NCBI RefSeq assembly: GCF_000716785.1
Contig: NZ_JNYY01000008.1
Location: 372,001-436,000, forward strand
DNA from: Amycolatopsis vancoresmycina
Lineage (GTDB): Bacteria; Actinomycetota; Actinomycetes; Mycobacteriales; Pseudonocardiaceae
Direction: 5' to 3'
DNA length: 64,000 bases
The notes under the pieces were generated by a model. It worked only from the letters and a program-made list of their open reading frames with translations. It made no database searches and was not told where the DNA came from. Position numbers and translations under genes: made by a program. This document shows, in pieces, positions 58,430 through 64,000 of this stretch (position 1 is its first letter; every line of letters begins with the position of its first letter).

Positions 58430-58624
58430 TCAGCGCCGTTCGGCCGGGACGTCGAAGGCGTCGCAGACCTCGCGCCAGATCTCCTTCGCCGGGATTCCCG
58501 CGGTCAGCGCCTGGTCGACGGTGCGCCCGCCGAGGCCGCTGAGCACGTGGTCCCTGGCCAGCACCTGGGCCCGCCCGGGACCGAATTCGTCGGCCATCAG
58601 CCGCCGGAAAACCGTGATCCGCAT
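58430..58624 (-). CDS. DUF3046 protein
   Basis: The start is ATG 58624 (MRITVFRRLMADEFGPGRAQ). The 64-residue protein ends AKEIWREVCDAFDVPAERR. It is a DUF3046 member, a small helical family found beside recA in actinobacteria (Rv2738c in Mycobacterium tuberculosis). The function is not known. It probably has its own promoter, separate from the recA one. Confidence 0.9.
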   Translation of the reverse strand: MRITVFRRLMADEFGPGRAQVLARDHVLSGLGGRTVDQALTAGIPAKEIWREVCDAFDVPAERR

Positions 58625-58669
58625 CGGACCCACTCTAACCGGCGGGCCGGAAAGCTCCGTTCGCGCCGT

Positions 58670-60508
58670 CTACTCCCCCGGCTGGACGCTCGCCTCGAAG
58701 TAGTCGGCCAGCGTGCCCGGCGTCGTCACCTGCGCCTGGTCGCTCGTGTTCAGCTGGTAGATGAACCCGGCCAGCGGCCGGTCCGCCACGGTGAACACGA
58801 GCACCGCCGACGTCTTGCCGGCGGCCGACGAGTAGTGCCCCTTGAGCCCGTTGCCGCCCCAGTCGGCCTCGGTGCGGTCGCCGCCCGCCGAGGCCAGCAG
58901 GCCGTCGGTGTACTGCTTGAGCGTGTCGGCGCTGTCGCCGTGGACGTAGGTCACCTGGGTGCCCGCCCGGCCCGGCGCGGAGCAGGTCGACGAGGCCCCG
59001 AGGCGCTGCGCCGGCGCCGCCGGGCCGTTGCCCATGCCGGGTTTGCAGTCGCCGGTGTCGGCGATCTTCCCGGCGAGCTGGCGCAGGCACCCGGTGAAGC
59101 CCCGGTCGTCGGCCTGCCCGGGCGTCTTGCACTGGTCGGCGGTGTAGGTGGTGACCGAGGAGGACGACGTGAGGAAGACGGTCAGCCCCGCGGCGAGCAC
59201 CACGACGACCGCGGCCGCGATCCCGATCAGCAGTTTCTTCTTCCCGCGCGGCTCGGCCTTCTCCGGTGCGGGCGGGTAGGCCGGGAAGTTCGACGGCACC
59301 GGCTGCGGGCCGCTGGGCGGGAAGTTCGGCGGCGCGTAGGCCGGGTACTGCGGCGGCGGGGGCGGCGCGTACTGCGGCCGGTGCGGCGGCGCGCCCGCGG
59401 CCACCGCGCCCTCGACGTTCTGCGTCCGCACGGAGAGCCCGTCGCGGGCCACGTGCTGGGCGCCGAGCGCGACCGCCGTCTCCGGCTGGTCGAGACTGCC
59501 CGGCACGACACCGAGCTTCTCCGCGATCATGGTGCCGACCAGCGGCAGCCGGCTCGACCCGCCGACGAGGTAGATGCCGGCCAGCCGGTCCGGGGCCAGC
59601 CCGGACGAGCGCAGCGTCCGCGACAGCAGCTCGACGCTGCGCAGCATCGCCGGCCGCACCAGGCCTTCCAGCTCGCCGCGGGTGACGAGGACGTCCTTGA
59701 ACGGCTCGGGCATCGGCACCTCGGTCTGCGGGTGCCGCGACAGTGCCTCCTTGGCCGCCTTGACGTCCTCCTGCAGCGCGCGCCGGGTGCGCCGGTCGGC
59801 GGTGGACTCGGGGCGCAGCAGCCGCTGCCAGCGCTGCGGGTCGGAGTGCGAGACCTCGCGCCCCACGTGCACCATCAGCGCCTGGTCGACGTCGAGGCCG
59901 CCGAGGTCGGGCAGGCCGTCCTCGGCGAGCACGGTGAACCCGTTCTGCGTGGCGCCGACGACGGCGACGTCGAACGTGCCGGCACCGAGGTCGTAGACCG
60001 CGAGCGCCTGGCCGGGGGCGAGCGCCTTGCCGGGGAACGACGCGAAGTGCGCCGCCGCGGCGACCGGCTCGGGCACCAGCAGGATGTTCGGGCCCATCCC
60101 GGCGAGCCGGGCGGCCGACAGCAGGACGTTGCGGCGGGTCTGGCCCCACTGCGCGGGGTGGGTCAGCCGGACCTCGTCGGGCTGGTCTCCGCCGAGCTGG
60201 CGGGACGTCTCCTCGAGCACCCGGCGCAGGATGGCGGCGAGCGCCTCGGTCACCGGGACGACGTCGGTGCCGAGCAGCAGGGTCTGCTCGTCGATGCGGC
60301 GCTTGGGGTTCGGCTCGAAGCGCGTGGGGTCGAGCCGGGCGCGGCGCTCGGCGTCGCGGCCGACCATGATCGTGCCCTCTTCGGTGGCGAACACCGCCGA
60401 CGGCATGTTGGCCGAGCCGTCCACCTCGACGACCCTCGGCGGCCTGCCGTGCGCCGAAAGCACGGCGACGGTGTTGGACGTCCCGAGGTCCACCGACAGG
60501 ATCCGCAC
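58670..60508 (-). CDS. Membrane-anchored Hsp70-like (DnaK-type ATPase) protein
   Basis: The start is GTG 60508 (VRILSVDLGTSNTVAVLSAH) after GGGGAG; the frame opens earlier. The 612-residue protein has an Hsp70/actin ATPase domain (about 1-370) with phosphate-1 motif DLGTSNTVAV, phosphate-2 YDLGAGTFDVAVVG and adenosine motif GIYLVGGSSRLPLVG. Instead of a substrate-binding domain there is a Pro-rich linker (about 380-425, PPPPPQYPAYAPP), a membrane helix (LLIGIAAAVVVVLAAGLTVF) and an extracytoplasmic domain of about 160 residues with Cys pairs. It looks like a signalling ATPase spanning the membrane, the actinomycete counterpart of Hsp70-fused sensors. Confidence 0.9.
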   Translation of the reverse strand: MRILSVDLGTSNTVAVLSAHGRPPRVVEVDGSANMPSAVFATEEGTIMVGRDAERRARLDPTRFEPNPKRRIDEQTLLLGTDVVPVTEALAAILRRVLEETSRQLGGDQPDEVRLTHPAQWGQTRRNVLLSAARLAGMGPNILLVPEPVAAAAHFASFPGKALAPGQALAVYDLGAGTFDVAVVGATQNGFTVLAEDGLPDLGGLDVDQALMVHVGREVSHSDPQRWQRLLRPESTADRRTRRALQEDVKAAKEALSRHPQTEVPMPEPFKDVLVTRGELEGLVRPAMLRSVELLSRTLRSSGLAPDRLAGIYLVGGSSRLPLVGTMIAEKLGVVPGSLDQPETAVALGAQHVARDGLSVRTQNVEGAVAAGAPPHRPQYAPPPPPQYPAYAPPNFPPSGPQPVPSNFPAYPPAPEKAEPRGKKKLLIGIAAAVVVVLAAGLTVFLTSSSSVTTYTADQCKTPGQADDRGFTGCLRQLAGKIADTGDCKPGMGNGPAAPAQRLGASSTCSAPGRAGTQVTYVHGDSADTLKQYTDGLLASAGGDRTEADWGGNGLKGHYSSAAGKTSAVLVFTVADRPLAGFIYQLNTSDQAQVTTPGTLADYFEASVQPGE

Positions 60509-60627
60509 AGCACTCCCCTTCGCGAAACGACGCCTCGGCGGCGCCCGCGGTGATGCTGCCATGTGCGCGGTCACCGTGCGTGCGGACCCGCGAAAGTCAC
60601 TGCTCCTTGACGCGGACGTCGATCAAG

Positions 60628-60666
60628 GTGCACGATAGTTGCACAGTTCGGTCAATCGAGTTGCAC
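60628..60666. promoter_or_regulatory. Candidate operator before the four-carbon acid sugar operon
   Basis: GTGCA (60628-60632) and TGCAC (60640-60644) are an inverted pair; TTGCAC is repeated at 60639 and 60661 as a direct repeat 22 bp apart. The second copy ends 25 bp before the GTG start of the first gene. These are likely sites for a DeoR/GntR-type regulator not encoded in this window. Confidence 0.45.
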
Positions 60667-60691
60667 GGATTGCGCAGGAAGGGAGGGTCCG

Positions 60692-61933
60692 GTGCCGAAG
60701 CTGCTCGTCCTCGGGGACGACCTGACCGGGAGCAACGCGACCGGAGCGCTGTACGCCCGCTTCGGGCTGCGTGCGGTTTCCGTCAACGCGCCACTGGCTC
60801 CGAACGCGCCCTGCCTGCGCCCGGAAAGCGGAATCGACGCGCTGGTGGTGAACCTGGGTACCCGGCACGCTTCGCCACCACACGCCGCGCAGGCGGTGCG
60901 GGAGGTCATCGAGCTCGCCGACCTCACGGTCAAGCGCGTGGACACGACGTTGCGCGGCAACGTCGGCGCGGAAACCGAAGCGGTACTGGCCTCGGCGCCG
61001 GAAGCCCGGGCGCTGGTCGTGCCGGCGTTCCCGGACGCCGGCCGGGTCACCCTCGGCGGCCTGCACCTGGTCGACGGCGTGCCGCTGGCCGAGAGCCCCG
61101 CGGCCCGCGACCCCCTCGCCCCGGTCAGGTCCTCGCGGGTCCGCACGCTCCTGCAGCCGACGCGCCGCGAGATCGCCGAACTGCCGCTGGACGTCGTCGA
61201 GGAGGGCGTGGACGCGGTCGAAGCCGCCCTGCGCCCGCCCGCCGGGATCGTCGTCTGCGACGCCACGACGAACCGGCACCTCACCACCGTCGCCAAGGCC
61301 GCCGCCCGGCTCGCGGCCGAGGGCACGCGGTGGATCTCGGTGGACTCCGGCCCGTTCGGCGTCCGGCTGGCCGCGGCGCTGGGCCTGGCACCCGGGCACG
61401 GCACCGTCCCGCCGGTGCTCGCGGTGGTCGGCAGCATCACCGGGCAGACCCACGACCAGCTGCTGGAAACCGAGCTGGTGCTGGACGCACGGTACGTCGA
61501 CGTCGACCCGGAGCGGCCCGACCCCGCCGCGGCCGCCGCGGCGGCGGGCCAACTTCTCGTGGCCGGGCACCGCGTGGTGGGCATGCGAGCACGCGCACCC
61601 GCGCCCGGGACACCGATCGATCCGGAGGTCGCAGCCCGGCTCCCGCCCGCCCTCGGGGAAGCAGCCCGGCTGGTGCTCGGCACGCACCGGATCGGTGGGC
61701 TCTACGCCACCGGCGGCGACATCGCCGTCGGGGTCACCAGGGCACTGGGGGCCGAAGGTTTCGAGATCGACGCCGAAGTGCTGCCCCTGGCGGTCGCGGG
61801 GCGGCTGTCCGGCGGCCCGCACGCCGGGCTGCCCTTCGCCACCAAGGGCGGGCTGATCGGCGGCCGGGATGCCGCCGTCGCCTGCCTGGAACACCTGAAC
61901 CACGTCCTGGCCACCGGAAGGAAGAACCTGTGA
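60692..61933 (+). CDS. Four-carbon acid sugar kinase family (DUF1537/OtnK-like)
   Basis: The 413-residue protein starts at GTG 60692 after GGGAGGG. DUF1537 features: LLVLGDDLTGSNATGALYAR, VKRVDTTLRGNVGAETEAVL, and the nucleotide-binding C-terminal part with GIGGLYATGGDIAVGVTRAL-like GLYATGGDIAVGVTRALGAE and PFATKGGLIGG. This family phosphorylates 3-keto- or four-carbon acid sugars such as erythronate and threonate. Its stop overlaps the next start (GTGA). Confidence 0.93.
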   Translation: MPKLLVLGDDLTGSNATGALYARFGLRAVSVNAPLAPNAPCLRPESGIDALVVNLGTRHASPPHAAQAVREVIELADLTVKRVDTTLRGNVGAETEAVLASAPEARALVVPAFPDAGRVTLGGLHLVDGVPLAESPAARDPLAPVRSSRVRTLLQPTRREIAELPLDVVEEGVDAVEAALRPPAGIVVCDATTNRHLTTVAKAAARLAAEGTRWISVDSGPFGVRLAAALGLAPGHGTVPPVLAVVGSITGQTHDQLLETELVLDARYVDVDPERPDPAAAAAAAGQLLVAGHRVVGMRARAPAPGTPIDPEVAARLPPALGEAARLVLGTHRIGGLYATGGDIAVGVTRALGAEGFEIDAEVLPLAVAGRLSGGPHAGLPFATKGGLIGGRDAAVACLEHLNHVLATGRKNL

Positions 61934-62958
61934 GCGACCTCCCCATCCTCGCCGTCACGCTCGGCGACCCCGTCGGTATCGGCCCCGAGATCACCCTGAA
62001 GACCCTGGCCGAGCCGGAGGCGCTGCAACTGGCGCGCGGGGTCGCGGTCGGTGACGCGCCGGTGCTCGACCGCGTCGCCCGGCACCTGGGCCTGTCCGTG
62101 GAGATCAACCCGATCGCCACGGTCGCCGACGCGCGGTTCACCACTGGCGTGATCGACGTGCTCAACCTCGGCGTGGTCACCGAAGACCTGCCGTGGGGCG
62201 AGGTGAACGCGACCGCGGGCGCCGCGGCGGTCGGGGCGATCGAGGTCGCCACCCGGCTCGCGCTGGCCGGCGAGGTCGACGCGGTCGTGACCGCGCCGAT
62301 CAACAAGGAAGCCATCTGGGCGGCCGGTTCGCAGCACCTCGGGCACACCGAGATGCTCGGCGAACTGACCGGGTCGACCCGGTTCAACACGATGTTCTGG
62401 GTGTCCGGGCTGAAGATCTTCTTCGCCACCCGGCACCTCTCCCTTCGCGAGGCGATCAACCGGATCACCCGCGAGAACATCGAACACGCGATTCGGGAGG
62501 CGTACACCGCGCTGGAGGTGTTCGGCACCGAAAAACCGAAACTGGCCGTGGCGGCGCTGAACCCGCACGGCGGCGAAAACGGCAAGTTCGGCGACGAAGA
62601 GATCGTCGCGATCGCCCCGGCGGTGGCCGCCGCACGGGCGGCCGGGCTCGACGTGGTCGGCCCGATCCCCGCGGATTCCGTGTTCCACCAAGGGATCCAG
62701 GGCCGGTTCGACGGCGTGCTCTCGCTCTACCACGACCAGGGCCACATCGCGTCGAAGACCTACGACTTCGACGGCACGGTGTCGGTGACGGTCGGCCTGC
62801 CCATCCTGCGCACGTCGGTCGACCACGGCACCGCGTTCGACATCGCCGGCACCGGCCGGGCGTCGCACGGCACCATGCGGGCGGCGTTCAAGGCCGCGGC
62901 CACCCTGGCGCCGTACGCGCGGAAGCTGCCCGCCATCTACCCGCCGAGCCTCCGGTGA
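61930..62958 (+). CDS. PdxA-like 4-phospho-erythronate/threonate dehydrogenase (PdxA2)
   Basis: The start is GTG 61930 (VSDLPILAVTLGDPVGIGPE). The 342-residue metal-dependent dehydrogenase has PdxA features: LGDPVGIGPEI, AVVTAPINKEA, GHTEMLGELTGS and HDQGHIASKTYDFDG. Its position after a DUF1537 kinase identifies it as the catabolic PdxA2 type acting on 4-phosphoerythronate or 4-phosphothreonate rather than vitamin B6 synthesis. Its stop overlaps the following transporter start. Confidence 0.93.
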   Translation: MSDLPILAVTLGDPVGIGPEITLKTLAEPEALQLARGVAVGDAPVLDRVARHLGLSVEINPIATVADARFTTGVIDVLNLGVVTEDLPWGEVNATAGAAAVGAIEVATRLALAGEVDAVVTAPINKEAIWAAGSQHLGHTEMLGELTGSTRFNTMFWVSGLKIFFATRHLSLREAINRITRENIEHAIREAYTALEVFGTEKPKLAVAALNPHGGENGKFGDEEIVAIAPAVAAARAAGLDVVGPIPADSVFHQGIQGRFDGVLSLYHDQGHIASKTYDFDGTVSVTVGLPILRTSVDHGTAFDIAGTGRASHGTMRAAFKAAATLAPYARKLPAIYPPSLR

Positions 62959-64000
62959 TCCCCCGCAAGCGCTGGGCGTACGTCATCCCGGTCGCGGTGG
63001 TGATGTACATGCTGGCCTACCTCGACCGCACGAACGTCGCGGTGATCCTGCCCTACATCGGCGACGACTTCCCGTTGTCCGCCAGCGCGAAGGGGCTGGC
63101 GAGCGGCATCTTCTTCGTCGGCTACCTCGTGCTGCAGATCCCGGCGGCGGTGCTGGCGGCGAAGTGGAGCGCCCGCAAGACCGTGCTGCTGCTGATGATC
63201 GCGTGGGCGGTCGCGGCGGTGCTGTGCGGGCTGGTGCGGAACGAAACGCAGCTGTACCTGGCCCGCCTGCTGCTCGGGCTGTTCGAGGGCGGCGTGTGGC
63301 CCGCGGTGCTGATCCTGCTGGCGTCCTGGTTCCCGCAGGCGGAGCGGGCGCGGGCGAACGCGCTGTGGATGACGTGCCTGCCGATTTCGGCGATCCTCAT
63401 GTCGCCGCTGTCCGGGTTCATGCTCGACCACATGTCGTGGCGCTGGGTGTTCGTCCTGCAGGGGCTGCCGCCGCTGCTGTGGGCGGTCGTCTGGTGGTTC
63501 GCGGTGGCCGACCGGCCGGCCCGGGCCCGGTGGATCTCCCCGGCCGAGCGCGAGTACCTCGAAAGCACGTTGAAGGCCGAAGAGGACGCGAAGCCGGCGT
63601 TCGCGAAGCAGGGCTACCGCCAGGCACTGGCGAACCGCCAGGTGCTGCTGCTGGTCGGCGTCTACTTCTTCTGGATCACCGGCTTCTACGGCTTCAGCTT
63701 GTGGTTGCCGAGCGTCGTGAAGACGATGACCGGCGGCTCGGCCACCGCCGTCGGCTTCCTGTCGGCCGTGCCGTACGTGCTGGCGCTGGCCGGGATGGTC
63801 GCGTGCGCGCACTGGTCCGACCGCACCGGCAACCGGCGGCTGGCGGTCACCGTGCCGCTGCTCGTCGCCATCGCCGGGCTGCTGCTCGGCACCCTCGTGC
63901 ACTGGCCGGCGGCCGGGCAGCTGGTGCTGCTCTGCGTCGTGGCGACCGGCGTCTACATGCCGTACGGGCCGTTCTGGGCGATCCCCAGCCGGGTCCTCGG
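62955..64000 (+). CDS. MFS transporter (anion:cation symporter type), 3' end beyond the window
   Basis: The start is GTG 62955, overlapping the pdxA-like stop (GTGA). About 348 residues are readable: VIPRKRWAYVIPVAVVMYML, then AYLDRTNVAVILPYIGDDFP, the hallmark of the ACS/phthalate permease-like family, and LLLGLFEGGVWPAVLILLAS. At least nine helices fit before the edge. It would import the four-carbon acid sugar processed by the two preceding enzymes. Confidence 0.92.
   Translation, partial: MIPRKRWAYVIPVAVVMYMLAYLDRTNVAVILPYIGDDFPLSASAKGLASGIFFVGYLVLQIPAAVLAAKWSARKTVLLLMIAWAVAAVLCGLVRNETQLYLARLLLGLFEGGVWPAVLILLASWFPQAERARANALWMTCLPISAILMSPLSGFMLDHMSWRWVFVLQGLPPLLWAVVWWFAVADRPARARWISPAEREYLESTLKAEEDAKPAFAKQGYRQALANRQVLLLVGVYFFWITGFYGFSLWLPSVVKTMTGGSATAVGFLSAVPYVLALAGMVACAHWSDRTGNRRLAVTVPLLVAIAGLLLGTLVHWPAAGQLVLLCVVATGVYMPYGPFWAIPSRVL

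Overview
The window is a GC-rich chromosomal segment from a filamentous actinomycete, most likely a member of the Pseudonocardiales close to Amycolatopsis. Evidence: strong third-position GC bias that opens long shadow frames; many GTG starts and ATGA/GTGA overlaps; actinobacterial families (DUF397 plus XRE/DUF5753, DUF3046, DUF6204, gluABCD with gluR-gluK); and a conserved order nrdJ-nrdR-LysM gene-lexA ... hflX ... dapF-miaA ... DUF349 gene ... miaB ... gluKR-gluABCD ... recX-recA-DUF3046 gene. From memory, this matches the order around recA/lexA/nrdR in Streptomyces coelicolor and, in part, Mycobacterium tuberculosis. Genus is an inference; no rRNA or tRNA gene was found.

Layout. 1-1768: a caspase-like/STAND-NTPase protein, cut by the left edge. 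2016-9783: DNA precursor and SOS block (nrdJ, nrdR, LysM division gene, lexA with two SOS boxes, a secreted propeller protein, hflX). 9826-17360: accessory block between hflX and dapF, with a regulator/exporter pair sharing an inverted-repeat operator, an archaeal-type valyl-tRNA synthetase, and a three-gene cassette of trypsin-like protease, degenerate ATP-grasp and complete ATP-grasp behind a perfect 22-bp palindrome. 17355-23215: core block dapF, miaA, DUF349 gene, miaB. 23273-35189: second accessory block: a pair in which one small protein ends in a RHIM-like amyloid motif, two secreted glycoside hydrolases, a pseudokinase, a coupled phosphatase/phosphodiesterase pair, an orphan TAXI binding protein and two overlapping sigma-like genes. 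35444-41177: gluK-gluR facing gluABCD. 41253-56159: third accessory block: SDR, DUF6204, DUF1275, DUF4037, XRE-DUF397 pair, an amidohydrolase remnant, GNAT, a succinate dehydrogenase operon, edd-eda, and a dikinase-like enzyme with an exporter. 56169-58624: recX-recA-DUF3046 block. 58670-60508: membrane-anchored Hsp70-like protein. 60692-64000: four-carbon acid sugar operon (DUF1537 kinase, PdxA-like dehydrogenase, MFS transporter), cut by the right edge.

How the genes work together. nrdR-nrdJ, lexA, the LysM gene and recA-recX form a nucleotide-supply and DNA-damage network visible as NrdR-box-like, DnaA-box-like and LexA-box sites. gluKR probably senses glutamate for gluABCD. edd-eda and the sdh operon are central carbon metabolism. 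The most novel candidates are the RHIM-motif pair (23273-24318), the protease/ATP-grasp cassette (14314-17360), the caspase-NTPase (1-1768), and the dikinase-like enzyme with its exporter (52910-56159).
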